Origin: Streptomyces leeuwenhoekii
Lineage (GTDB): Bacteria; Actinomycetota; Actinomycetes; Streptomycetales; Streptomycetaceae
Direction of reading: 5' to 3'
DNA length: 64,000 nucleotides
NCBI RefSeq assembly: GCF_001013905.1
Contig: NZ_LN831790.1
Span: 4,106,001 to 4,170,000 of the forward strand
Numbering within the stretch: the stretch's first letter is position 1; each line of letters starts with the position of its first letter. The translations under genes and the position numbers were made by a program. This document shows positions 9,427 through 17,955 of this stretch, in pieces. A model generated the notes under the pieces. It was given only the letters and a program-made list of their open reading frames with translations. It searched no databases and was not told the origin of the DNA.

Positions 9427-9801
9427 ATGAGTACGGCAATGTATGGACTGGCGGCCTCGTCCGAGCACGCGCTCAACATGACCGCGGCCTTCATCGGCGG
9501 GCTGGTGATCGCCGGAGCGCTGATCTGGGCCGTCCGTGTCGGCATGCGGGTCATGGAGCAGGAGCTGGAACGCCCCCGTCCGGAAGAACAGCCGAAGCTC
9601 CCCGCCACCGGTCCCGTCCGTGAGGAACGCGAGATGCGGGAGCCGGACGAGGTGCCCCTCGTGGTGGACGGGAGCGGACGGCTCATGCCGTACCAGCTCC
9701 ATCCCGCCAGCACCCGGCGAGGCAAGGACCAGCAGCGGCGTCGCTGGATCCCGGGCTCCAGCGGCTCCTTCGGCGGCGGCGGACTGCCACCCGGGGTGTG
9801 A
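9427..9801 (+). CDS. DUF6479 family small membrane protein
   Basis: A 124-residue protein. One transmembrane helix near residues 17-37 (AAFIGGLVIAGALIWAVRVG) is followed by a charged cytoplasmic tail with many Glu/Arg/Pro residues and a Gly-rich end (GSFGGGGLPPG). This architecture matches the Streptomyces-restricted DUF6479 family, whose function is unknown. No Shine-Dalgarno sequence is obvious; the start is set by the ATG after an AT-rich promoter-like stretch, so translation may be leaderless. A strong hairpin follows about 70 bp downstream, so the gene is probably monocistronic. Confidence 0.8.
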   Translation: MSTAMYGLAASSEHALNMTAAFIGGLVIAGALIWAVRVGMRVMEQELERPRPEEQPKLPATGPVREEREMREPDEVPLVVDGSGRLMPYQLHPASTRRGKDQQRRRWIPGSSGSFGGGGLPPGV

Positions 9802-10136
9802 CCGCCCGGGGGCCGGTCCGGGGCCCGGCCCCGCGTCGCGCCCGAGGGCGCGGTCAGCCCCGCCGGACCACGGCGGGGCTGCCCCGCCGACCAGGGCAGC
9901 CCCGCCGTCCCGCCCGGGGATCGGACGGCGGCCGGTGCCTCGCCGTGACAGCCGTGGGGGGGATGGAACGGTCTGTCGGCGCCCCGGCACCTCACTTCCC
10001 CGGCGGCACCTCCAGGCTGCCGCGACGCCGGGGGCGCCCGCATCCGCGTCCCGCGAAGATCGGTACACGGACGCGGGGCGGACGATGGCCGGAACAGCGC
10101 GTTCCTCCGTGTACCTAGGTAGGGCCGCCCGCCCCG
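9802..10136. other. Intergenic region between convergent genes, 335 bp
   Basis: It contains the hairpin at 9870-9908. I see no further gene or regulatory element. The short frames here have neither a ribosome site nor a recognisable product. Confidence 0.6.
9870..9908 (+). terminator. Transcription terminator hairpin after the DUF6479 gene
   Basis: A perfect 15-bp inverted repeat (9870-9884 with 9894-9908) encloses a 9-base loop. There is no T-tract, as is usual for Streptomyces intrinsic terminators. Confidence 0.7.
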
Positions 10137-12461
10137 TCAGGGACCGGCGACCGCCGGTATCTCCGTACGGGACGTGATGCGGAGCTTGGCCAGAATGTGC
10201 TCCACGTGGGCGTCCACCGTGCGCTTGGAGATCACCAGCCGCTCGGCGATCTCGCGGTTGGACAGGCCCCGCGCCACCAGCGCCGCCACCTCGCGCTCCC
10301 GCCGGGTCAGCACCTGGGCCGGGCGGCCGGGCGTCCCGGAGCCCTTGGCGCGGGCCGCCCGGCGCCCCCCGTCCGCCGCCTCCGGCGCGTCCGGCGGCGT
10401 GTCGGGGTCCTCGCGTACGGCGTCCAGCGCCTGCCGCCCCGACATCCGCGCCCCCGCCTCCCGCAACCGCTCGAACTCCTGGTCGCCCAGCGCGGCCCGC
10501 ACCTGCTCGCGCACCGTCTCGTGCTCCTCCAGCAGCCGGGGCAGCAGGGCCACCGGGTCCCCGCTCAGCCGCCGCGTGTGCTCGGCGTACCCCAGCAGCC
10601 GGCAGGCCCGCCCAGGGCGGCCGGTGCGGGCGGCGTGCCAGGCCAGCCCCATGCACGCCAGCGCCGCCACCAGCACCTCGCCGACCTCGCTCGCGGCCTC
10701 CAGGCCCCGGCGCAGCGCCTCGGCGCTGCGGTCGTGCTCGCCGGTCAGCGCCAGGACGACGCCCTGCACGGTCAGCGTGGACCCGTACAACTGCCGGTCG
10801 CCCGTGCCCTCCAGGCGGGCGAGGCCCGTCTCGCACAGCCGCAGCGCCCCGGCCGTGTCGCCGAACACGGCCCGCAGCAGCGCGCCCTCGTAGTGGACGA
10901 CGCCGATGCCGAGCAGGTCGCCGTCCTCGACGATCCGCGTGCGGGCCCGTTCCAGGGCCGCGAGCCCCTCGTCGGCGGCCCCGCCGAGCGCCGTCATGGC
11001 GCCCAGATACGCCTCGGCGAACAGCTCGACGCGTTTCTCACCGGCCCGCCGCGCCACGGCGTGGGCCGCGGGGAACCGTTTTGTCGCCGTGGCCAGGTCG
11101 CCGGTCCACACGGCGGTCACCCCGGCCATGAACAGGCCCCAGGCCCGCTCCGGGCAGTCGTACGGGACGCGGTCGAGCCCCTTGTCGATCCAGTAGCGCC
11201 CCTCGGACAGCGTCCCCGCCGCCCGCCAGTACGGCCCCAGCCTGCTCGCCAGCCACAGCGCGTCCGCCGCCCGGCCCTCGGTGGCGTACCCGTACTCCAG
11301 GGCGGCCCGGACGTCGGCCACGTCCTCCCGCACGGCGCGGTGCAGGGCGACCTGCTCCGGGCCGATCAGCTCGTCCCAGAAGCGGAGGACCAGGGCGTCG
11401 TAGTGGGCGAAGTGCCGCCGCCGCACCGCCTCGGCCGCCCGCGCCGGCTCGGTCCGCGCCAGCCGGCCGGCCCCGTACTCCCGGAGCGTGTCCAGCAGCC
11501 GGTAGCGCCCGTCGTCCTCGCCCAGGCGCCGCACCACCGACTTGTCCACCAGGCCGATCAGCGCCTCGACCACCTCCTCGGCGGGCAGCTCGCCGTCCGC
11601 GCAGACCCGTTCGGCCGACGGCAGGTCGAAGGTGCCGGCGAAGACGGACAGCCGCGCCCACAGCCGCCGTTCCTGGGGCGTGCACAGGTCGTAGGACCAG
11701 TCGATGGCCGTGCGGAGGGTCTGGTGGCGGGTCAGGGCGGTGCGCCGGCCGCCGGTGAGGACCTCGAAGCGGTGGTCCAGGCGGGCGGCGAGTTCGGACA
11801 GCGGCACCGCGCGCAGCCGGACGGCGGCCAGTTCCAGGGCGAGCGGGATGCCGTCGAGGCGGTCGACCAACGCGAGGGTGTGCTCCCGGCCGCCCGGTCC
11901 GGTGCCCACGCCGCCGGTGACGGCGGCGGCGCGCTGCTCGAACAGCTCCACGGCGTCCCGGCGCGGCAGCGGCGGGACCGGCAGGCAGAACTCGCCGGGC
12001 ACGTCGAGCGGCTGCCTGCTGGTGGCGAGCACGCTCAGCCCGGCCGCCTCGCGCAGCAGGATGTCGCAGAGCATCGCGCAGGCGTCGACGAGGTGCTCGC
12101 AGGTGTCGAGGACGATCAGCAGCCGCCGGCCGCGCAGATGTTCGACGACGGCGTCCAGCGGGCTCATCCCGGACTGCTCGGGCAGCTCCAGCACACCCGC
12201 CAGCGCGGCCGGCAGCAGCTCGGGATCGTGCAGCCCGGACAGCTCCACCAGCCGCACGCCGTCCGGGTACCGCTCGGCCAGGTCGCGGGCGGCCCGCAGC
12301 GCGATCCGGCTCTTGCCGACACCGCCCGGGCCCACCAGCGTGAGCAGCCGTGAGCGGGTCAGCGCGTCGCGGATCCGGGCCAGTTCCTCGGTGCGGCCGA
12401 CGAAGTTGGTGAGTTCCACCGGGAGCTGCCCGCCGCGCCGCTGTCCGAAGCCGAATCCCAT
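10137..12461 (-). CDS. ATP-binding LuxR family transcriptional regulator
   Basis: A 774-residue regulator built from an N-terminal NTPase of the AfsR/SARP-associated STAND type and a C-terminal LuxR helix-turn-helix. Walker A is GPGGVGKS (Lys50), Walker B is [10 protein letters not shown], and the start motif ELTNFVGR is characteristic. Helical TPR-like repeats occupy about 350-680. The final 65 residues ([20 protein letters not shown] and onward) are the GerE/LuxR DNA-binding domain. The ATG at 12461 is chosen because the protein begins just before the NTPase; the frame stays open upstream but lacks homology. It probably integrates a ligand signal with transcription. Target genes are unknown; a divergent lipoprotein gene starts 249 bp away. 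Confidence 0.88.
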   Translation of the reverse strand: MGFGFGQRRGGQLPVELTNFVGRTEELARIRDALTRSRLLTLVGPGGVGKSRIALRAARDLAERYPDGVRLVELSGLHDPELLPAALAGVLELPEQSGMSPLDAVVEHLRGRRLLIVLDTCEHLVDACAMLCDILLREAAGLSVLATSRQPLDVPGEFCLPVPPLPRRDAVELFEQRAAAVTGGVGTGPGGREHTLALVDRLDGIPLALELAAVRLRAVPLSELAARLDHRFEVLTGGRRTALTRHQTLRTAIDWSYDLCTPQERRLWARLSVFAGTFDLPSAERVCADGELPAEEVVEALIGLVDKSVVRRLGEDDGRYRLLDTLREYGAGRLARTEPARAAEAVRRRHFAHYDALVLRFWDELIGPEQVALHRAVREDVADVRAALEYGYATEGRAADALWLASRLGPYWRAAGTLSEGRYWIDKGLDRVPYDCPERAWGLFMAGVTAVWTGDLATATKRFPAAHAVARRAGEKRVELFAEAYLGAMTALGGAADEGLAALERARTRIVEDGDLLGIGVVHYEGALLRAVFGDTAGALRLCETGLARLEGTGDRQLYGSTLTVQGVVLALTGEHDRSAEALRRGLEAASEVGEVLVAALACMGLAWHAARTGRPGRACRLLGYAEHTRRLSGDPVALLPRLLEEHETVREQVRAALGDQEFERLREAGARMSGRQALDAVREDPDTPPDAPEAADGGRRAARAKGSGTPGRPAQVLTRREREVAALVARGLSNREIAERLVISKRTVDAHVEHILAKLRITSRTEIPAVAGP

Positions 12462-12710
12462 GCAGCCCCCGTAGCCGTCCGCCCGTCCGGCCCAGGGTAG
12501 TGAAGCCGCTGCCCGGGGAGAATGACGCGACCAGGGGGTGGACCTCGGCCGATTCACTCGTCCGGGTGACCCGTGCGGGCGTCCCGGCATGCGGCCCGGC
12601 GCGGGCGGCCCTTCACTGAAGGAGGCGCCGGGCACGACGACCGCGCCCTGCGGCTCTTCCGGGGCCGCGGGTCTTCCAGACGCGGGTCCCTTCGAGTCCG
12701 TGGAGGCGAG

Positions 12711-13208
12711 ATGGCCGGTCCCCGGATACGCCGGACGGCGGGTGGCGCGGCGGTGCTGGCCCTGGCCCTGGCCCTGTCCGGCTGTGCCGGCGACGACGGC
12801 GACAGCCCCGCGGAGCCGTCCGACGCCGCCAGCCGGGCCGCGTCCGCCGCCGCCTCCCTGGCCTCGGAGGCGTCGGAGGTCCTGGCCTCGGCGACGGCGG
12901 AGGCCGGGCGCCGCATCGAGGAGATCACCGAGGGCATCGACGTCCGCGACGACGTGCGCCTCGGCACCCCGCGCACCGACGGCGCCGGGCGGGCCACCGT
13001 GGAGGTGACCGCCCGCAACACGGCCGCCTCGGCCAGGTCCTTCGTGGTGCAGATCGACTTCACCGACCGGGACGGCAATCTGCGCGACACCGTCGTCGTC
13101 ACCGTCTCCGGCGTCCCGGCCGGGCAGTCCGGCCGGGCCACCGCCCGCAGCACCCACGCTCTCTCCGGCGACGTGCGCGCGGAGGTGGCCCGGGCGGTGC
13201 GCTACTGA
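12711..13208 (+). CDS. Small secreted lipoprotein with FxLYD-like domain
   Basis: A 165-residue protein. A signal peptide ends with the lipobox Leu-Ser-Gly-Cys near residue 25. An Ala/Ser/Glu-rich helical spacer (about 35-75) precedes a beta-sandwich-like domain (about 80-165) with [20 protein letters not shown] and a matching later strand. This resembles the FxLYD fold found on actinobacterial lipoproteins. The start at 12711 has GGAGG 6 bases upstream. Function is unknown; possible roles are surface binding or stress. It is divergent from the LuxR-type regulator, which may control it (inference from position). Confidence 0.78.
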   Translation: MAGPRIRRTAGGAAVLALALALSGCAGDDGDSPAEPSDAASRAASAAASLASEASEVLASATAEAGRRIEEITEGIDVRDDVRLGTPRTDGAGRATVEVTARNTAASARSFVVQIDFTDRDGNLRDTVVVTVSGVPAGQSGRATARSTHALSGDVRAEVARAVRY

Positions 13209-13376
13209 CCCCGCCACCGGCGGGCGACGGGCCCGCCGGACAGACCGGGCCCGCACTTGTCATCGCCGGGCGGGCGAGGTAAAGCGTTGACCGACGGCCC
13301 CGCGAGGCCCCCTCCCGGGGCGCGTCCCGCATCCGGAACGACCGACGTCCCACCGTCCGATCGGAGGTGTGCCGCA

Positions 13377-13751
13377 ATGATCACCGAGCTTGCCGTGGAG
13401 CGTGTCGAGTTCACCTGTGGGTCGTGCTGGCACCGCTGGAGCGCCGACTACGACGTCCAGCGCCACCTCGACGGCCAGGGGCAGGAGTGGGAGTACTTCT
13501 CCCGGGACAACGCGGCCGTGGCGTCCCCGTACACCCCCGAAGGGGCACCCCCGTGCCCGTACTGCGGGCGGCACTGGGTCGGCCGGCTCACGGCACGGCG
13601 GCCCGTCCCCCTGGCCGGTGAGCCCGGCGCCCCCCGCAGCCGGGTGCCGGCGGAGGGCACCCACCGCCCGGAGCGGCACGCGGCGCCGCTGCTGGAGTCG
13701 GCCGGCCACCCGCAGCCGGCCCCCGGCGCCGCTCCGGAACCGAGCGCCTGA
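13377..13751 (+). CDS. Small zinc-ribbon protein, unknown function
   Basis: A 124-residue protein. The first 75 residues hold two CxxC knuckles (FTCGSCWHRW and CPYCGRHW) separated by about 47 residues, a plausible zinc ribbon. The last 50 residues are Pro/Ala-rich and probably disordered. The start has GGAGG 10 bases upstream. No partner gene is evident: it lies between a lipoprotein gene on the same strand, with 168 bp between, and a convergent glucosidase. DNA, RNA or protein binding are all possible. Confidence 0.75.
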   Translation: MITELAVERVEFTCGSCWHRWSADYDVQRHLDGQGQEWEYFSRDNAAVASPYTPEGAPPCPYCGRHWVGRLTARRPVPLAGEPGAPRSRVPAEGTHRPERHAAPLLESAGHPQPAPGAAPEPSA

Positions 13752-13757
13752 CGGCGT

Positions 13758-13796
13758 CCGGGCCGTCCGCCGCGCCCCGCACGGCGGACGGCCCGG
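13758..13796 (+). terminator. Terminator hairpin after the zinc-ribbon gene
   Basis: A perfect 14-bp inverted repeat (13758-13771 with 13783-13796), 6 bp after the stop codon. Confidence 0.7.
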
Positions 13797-13833
13797 CGCC
13801 GCACCCCCTGTCTCCCGTGCTCTCCCGTGCCTC

Positions 13834-13867
13834 CCGAAGCCTCCCGGGTGTCCGCGGGAGGCTTCGG
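13834..13867 (-). terminator. Terminator hairpin after the GH13 gene
   Basis: A perfect 13-bp inverted repeat (13834-13846 with 13855-13867) just beyond the stop of the glucosidase gene. Paired with the hairpin at 13758-13796 it insulates the two convergent genes. Confidence 0.7.
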
Positions 13868-13872
13868 CGGTC

Positions 13873-15546
13873 CTACCGGGCCAGCCAGGCCGTGGTGTCC
13901 GGGCCCAGCCGTCCGTCCTCCAGGGGCGCGCTGGTCACCAGCACCTCGCCCGCGGGCAGCGACACCGCCGCGCCGGTGAGGTTGGCGACGCAGCGCCAGC
14001 GGTCGGAGCGGTCGAACTGGAGCACGCCGGGCGGGGCGTCCTGTGCCCAGGTCAGCGTCTCGCCGTCGAGCAGCTTGCGGCGCAGCCGCAGGGCCGTGCG
14101 GTACAGCTCCAGGGTGGAGCCCGGCACCCCGTCCTGCGCCTCCACGGCGTACTCCGCGAAGGCGGGCGGCTGCGGCAGCCAGGATCCGCCCGGCCCGAAG
14201 CCGTACGACGGCCCGGTCGTCGTCCACGGCAGCGGCACCCGGCAGCCGTCGCGGCCCTTGCGGACGTGCCCGGTCTGCTCCCAGATCGGGTCCTGGAGCA
14301 CCTCGGTGGGCAGGTCGGCCACCTCCGGCAGGCCGAGCTCCTCGCCCTGGTAGACGTAGGCCGAACCGGGCAGGGCCAGCATCAGCAGGGTCGCGGCCCG
14401 GGCCCGGCGCAGTCCGGCCGCCTCGTCGACCGCCGGGGCGTGGCCCCCGGACAGCAGCCAGGCGTTGTCGTCCGTGCCCGGGGGGAGCATCAGGCGGGAG
14501 GTGTGGCGGACGACGTCGTGGTTGGACAGCACCCAGGTCGCCGACGCGCCGGCGGCCGACGCCTCGGCCAGCGACCCGGTGATGACGCGGCGCAGTTCAC
14601 CGGCGTCCCAGCGGGCCTGGAGGTACTCGAAGTTGAACGCCTGGCCCAGCTCGTCGGGGCGGGCGTACAGCGCGCGCCGGGCGCCGGGCACCCACGCCTC
14701 GGCGACCGCCATGCGGGGCGGGGTGTAGGCGTCCATGATCTTCCGCCAGTCGCGGTAGATCTCGTGCACCTCGTCGCGGTCGTAGAAGGGGTGGGTGCCG
14801 GGCTCGAACTCGGTCAGCGCCGCCTCCCTGGACCGCTCGGGGGAGCCGAGGTCGCGCAGCGGCTCGCTCAGGTCCTTGGCGAGCGCGTGGGCGACGTCGA
14901 TCCGGAAGCCGTCCACGCCCCGGTCGGACCAGAATTTCAGGGTGGTGCGGAAGTCGGCCCGGACCTGTTCGTTCTCCCAGTTCAGGTCGGGCTGTTCGGG
15001 GGTGAACAGATGCAGGTACCACTGCCCGTCGGGCACGCGCTGCCAGGCGCTGCCGCCGAAGACGGACTGCCAGTCGGTGGGCGGGAGTTCGCCGCTCGGG
15101 CCGCGCCCGTCGCGGAAGACGTACCGGTCGCGGGCGGCCGAGCCGGGCCCGGCGTTCAGCGCCTCCTGGAACCAGACGTGCCGGTGCGAGGTGTGGTTGG
15201 GGACGAGGTCGACGATCACCTTCAGGCCGAGGCGGTGGGCCTCGGCGACCAGGGCGCCGAAGTCGTCCAGGGTGCCCAGGCGCGGGTCGACGTCCCGGTA
15301 GTCCTCGACGTCGTAGCCGCCGTCGGCGAGCTCGGAGGGGTAGAAGGGGCTGAGCCAGAGCGCGTCGACGCCGAGTGCGGCCAGGTGGGTCAGGCGCTGG
15401 GTGATGCCGCGGAGGTCACCGAGCCCGTCGCCGTCGGCGTCGGCGAAGCTGCGCGGATAGATCTGGTAGATGACGGCCTGCCGCCACCAGTGGGGATCCT
15501 GGGACGACAGGTCGGGCAGGCCGGGCGTCGTGGTGCGGACGGTCAC
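13873..15546 (-). CDS. Glycoside hydrolase family 13 (alpha-glucosidase/oligo-1,6-glucosidase type)
   Basis: A 557-residue cytoplasmic alpha-glucosidase-like enzyme. The TIM barrel starts at WWRQAVIYQIYPRSFADADG. Conserved region I is DLVPNHTS. The nucleophile Asp is in GFRIDVAHA, the acid/base Glu in VAEAWV and the third Asp in LSNHDVVRH, so the catalytic triad is complete. No signal peptide is present, consistent with hydrolysis of imported maltose or isomaltose oligosaccharides. The GTG at 15546 has AGAGGAG 7 bases upstream. Unlike many Streptomyces aglA genes it is not beside an ABC transporter or a LacI regulator here, so its regulation is not apparent. Confidence 0.9.
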   Translation of the reverse strand: MTVRTTTPGLPDLSSQDPHWWRQAVIYQIYPRSFADADGDGLGDLRGITQRLTHLAALGVDALWLSPFYPSELADGGYDVEDYRDVDPRLGTLDDFGALVAEAHRLGLKVIVDLVPNHTSHRHVWFQEALNAGPGSAARDRYVFRDGRGPSGELPPTDWQSVFGGSAWQRVPDGQWYLHLFTPEQPDLNWENEQVRADFRTTLKFWSDRGVDGFRIDVAHALAKDLSEPLRDLGSPERSREAALTEFEPGTHPFYDRDEVHEIYRDWRKIMDAYTPPRMAVAEAWVPGARRALYARPDELGQAFNFEYLQARWDAGELRRVITGSLAEASAAGASATWVLSNHDVVRHTSRLMLPPGTDDNAWLLSGGHAPAVDEAAGLRRARAATLLMLALPGSAYVYQGEELGLPEVADLPTEVLQDPIWEQTGHVRKGRDGCRVPLPWTTTGPSYGFGPGGSWLPQPPAFAEYAVEAQDGVPGSTLELYRTALRLRRKLLDGETLTWAQDAPPGVLQFDRSDRWRCVANLTGAAVSLPAGEVLVTSAPLEDGRLGPDTTAWLAR

Positions 15547-15856
15547 GCGGTCTCCTCTGCGGTGCGTGCGGGCGACAGCATGAAATCTGTCCACAACGCC
15601 GGAAAAGTGAACACGCGCCCCTTGCGGAATGGTTCGGTCCCGGTGTGGCAAAAGTGTGCAGATCCTGGAACATCCCCTACATAACCGCAGGTTGACATGG
15701 ATGAGCGGCCACGACCACCATGGGGCTGACTGTGACTCAGGAGTTCGGTGAGTCCGGTTTTCTTCGACCACTCGGCCCCGGTGCGGCCGGCCCGCGCGCT
15801 TCCCGCTGCCCGCCGCCGTCACCCTGGGCACCGCACACGCCAAGAAGAGGAACCGC
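15547..15856. other. Divergent intergenic region, 310 bp
   Basis: It holds the promoters for the GH13 gene (left) and the LAETG protein (right). It is more AT-rich around 15580-15700 than its surroundings. A TTGACA at 15691-15696 has no convincing -10 at the right distance. I found no clear operator. Confidence 0.55.
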
Positions 15857-16834
15857 ATGTCCATAGCGAGACGTGTCACCGTGCGCCGCCTGCTGGGGGC
15901 GGGCGCCGCGAGCCTCGCCCTGTGCGCCGCGTCCGTCGCCTCCGCCTCCGGGGCCTTCGCCCACGGCGCGCCGGGCGGCCACGGCTGGGGCTCGGGCGGT
16001 GGCTACAAGCCCGGGACGGGCGCGGGCACGGTCACCGAGACCGACCGCTGCCAGTTCTCGCTCGACGGCACCGCGTTCTCCGACTCGGTCAAGGTCGACG
16101 ACCAGAACCTGAAGCCCACCGAGGACGGCAAGGTCCACATCAAGGTCCGCACCGCCGGCTCCGCCACCACCTGCACGGCCTCCCTGGCCTCCTACCTCGC
16201 CCACGGCGCCACCTTCGCCACCTCCGGCGAGCAGGTCTTCGTCGACTTCGACACCGTGACGGTCAAGCCCGGCGAGACCGGTTCCCTCGACATCGCGGTG
16301 CCGGACGCGGGCTGCTACGCGCAGATCGACCTGTACCGCGGCGCGGTCCGGTACGACGGCGAGCTGGAGGCGAACGACGGCTTCGAGCACGGCCCGCTGC
16401 CCAAGGGCCCGGACGGCACCGTCATCAAGGACAAGCTGATCGCCGCCTGGAACGGCGGGACGAAGGACTGCACGGCCGACACCCCCGAGCCGCCCGCCGA
16501 GCCGGAGCCGTCGGCCCCGGAGCCCTCCGCGCCGTCGGACACGCCCGAGCCCAGCGCCCCGGCGACCGAGAGCCCGGCCGGGACGCCGTCGGCCGACACC
16601 CCGTCGAGCCGGCCGCCCGCCTCCGAGTCCCCGGCCAGCCAGGCCCCGTCCGCCTCGGCCTCCGCGCCGGCCGCGGCGGCCCCGTCCGCCACGCCGAACG
16701 GCGGCAGCGGCGACCTCGCCGAGACCGGCGCCGGCAGCAGCACCCTTCCGCTCGCCATCGGCGCGGCGGTGCTGCTGGCGGGTGGCGCGGGCATCGTGGT
16801 GGCGACGCGCCGCCGCCGCACGGCCCGCTCCTGA
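15857..16834 (+). CDS. LAETG-motif cell-surface anchored protein
   Basis: A 325-residue exported protein. The N-terminal signal peptide ends at the AFA-HG site near residue 36. A compact domain (about 50-215) carries four cysteines (DRCQFS, TTCTAS, AGCYAQ, KDCTAD) likely to form disulphides. A Pro/Glu/Ser/Ala-rich wall-spanning stretch covers about 215-285. The C-terminal sorting signal is LAETG, a hydrophobic helix, and RRRR. LAXTG motifs are the preferred substrates of the class E sortases of Streptomyces, so the protein is probably linked to peptidoglycan or its cross-bridge. The role of the surface domain is unknown. Confidence 0.88.
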   Translation: MSIARRVTVRRLLGAGAASLALCAASVASASGAFAHGAPGGHGWGSGGGYKPGTGAGTVTETDRCQFSLDGTAFSDSVKVDDQNLKPTEDGKVHIKVRTAGSATTCTASLASYLAHGATFATSGEQVFVDFDTVTVKPGETGSLDIAVPDAGCYAQIDLYRGAVRYDGELEANDGFEHGPLPKGPDGTVIKDKLIAAWNGGTKDCTADTPEPPAEPEPSAPEPSAPSDTPEPSAPATESPAGTPSADTPSSRPPASESPASQAPSASASAPAAAAPSATPNGGSGDLAETGAGSSTLPLAIGAAVLLAGGAGIVVATRRRRTARS

Positions 16835-16849
16835 CGCACGGCCCGACCC

Positions 16850-16892
16850 GTACGGCGAACGCCCCGGGGCTCCTCCGGGGCGTTCGCCGTAC
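16850..16892. terminator. Bidirectional terminator between the LAETG protein and nucleoside hydrolase genes
   Basis: A perfect 18-bp inverted repeat (16850-16867 with 16875-16892) with a 7-base loop, 15 bp after one stop and 39 bp from the other, so it can serve both convergent genes. Confidence 0.75.
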
Positions 16893-16931
16893 GCGGCCCT
16901 CGGTGACCGCCCGACCGGCGCCGCGTCGGCG

Positions 16932-17894
16932 TCACGGACCCTCGACCGCGGCCAGATAGAGCTTCACGTACCGCTCCACGTCGACACCGAGCGCCACGTC
17001 CACCAGCGTCTGCTCCCGCCCGCCCTCGTGGATCTCGGACTCTCCGGGGCGGGCCCGGCGGTCGACGATCGTCTGACCGCGCGTCGGGCCGGGGGCCAAC
17101 GCCACCTCCACCGGCAGCAGTTCCGTGGTCAGGCCCGCCGGGTCGGCGACCGCGCAGACCGCGCCCGCGTCACCGAGACCGCCGCCGGGCTCCGTCTCGT
17201 CGGTGGCCGGGCCGCGGTGGGCGAGCAGCTCGCCCGCCAGCCGGGCACCCGGCTCGGTACTGCCCCGCAGCCGCGTCACGTCCGCACCGGGCACCACGAC
17301 CTGCTGGAACACGTCCAGCCCGTACATGGTCATCGGCACTCCGGCGGTGAGCAGGACCGCCGCGGCCTCCGGGTCGTGCCAGACGTTGAACTCGGCGACC
17401 GGCGTGGCGTTCCCGGTGGCCACCGCGCCGCCCATGAACACGATCCGCTCGATGTTGCGGGTGACCTCGGGGTGGGTGCGCAGCAGCAGGGCGATGTTGG
17501 TCAGCGGGGCGGTCGGGACGAGGGTGACCGGGCGCGGGGAGGCGAGGATCTCGCGGCGCAGCAGCGTCACCGCGTCGACGTCGACGGCGGTGCGGGTGGG
17601 GGCGGGCAGGCCGAGGTCGCCCATGCCGTCCCGGCCGTGCACATGCCGGGCGGTGCGCACCGCCTCGATCAGCGGGCGCTCGGCGCCCCGCGCGACGGGC
17701 ACGGCGGGAGCCCCGGCCTGCTCCAGCACGGTCAGGGTGTTGCGGACGACGCCGTCGACGTCGGTGTTCCCGGCCACACAGGTGACCGCGCGCAGGTCAA
17801 GGCCCGGGTGACGGACCGCGAACAGCAGGGCGAGGGCGTCGTCGATGCCCGTGTCGCAGTCGATGATCACCGGGATGGGCTGCTCGGTCGTCAC
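16932..17894 (-). CDS. Nucleoside hydrolase
   Basis: A 320-residue enzyme of the inosine-uridine preferring nucleoside hydrolase family, which cleaves the N-glycosidic bond of ribonucleosides to base plus ribose. The calcium-binding DCDTGIDDALAL motif is near residue 12. Further family motifs are VAGNTDVD, the substrate loop PLTNIALLLR, and EFNVWHDPEAA. The GTG at 17894 lies 8 bases after AGGAG; the frame stays open upstream but without homology. The base preference cannot be assigned. It starts 61 bp after the threonyl-tRNA synthetase stop on the same strand and could share its transcript. Confidence 0.9.
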   Translation of the reverse strand: MTTEQPIPVIIDCDTGIDDALALLFAVRHPGLDLRAVTCVAGNTDVDGVVRNTLTVLEQAGAPAVPVARGAERPLIEAVRTARHVHGRDGMGDLGLPAPTRTAVDVDAVTLLRREILASPRPVTLVPTAPLTNIALLLRTHPEVTRNIERIVFMGGAVATGNATPVAEFNVWHDPEAAAVLLTAGVPMTMYGLDVFQQVVVPGADVTRLRGSTEPGARLAGELLAHRGPATDETEPGGGLGDAGAVCAVADPAGLTTELLPVEVALAPGPTRGQTIVDRRARPGESEIHEGGREQTLVDVALGVDVERYVKLYLAAVEGP

Positions 17895-17955
17895 GGCCAG
17901 GGCTCCTTCCACCGTCACCGCGGGACCTGCCGCCCGCGGCACCTCCACCGCGACC

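Noticed and set aside
15691..15720. TTGACA as a -35 for the LAETG gene
   Set aside because: No -10-like hexamer at 16-19 bp downstream.
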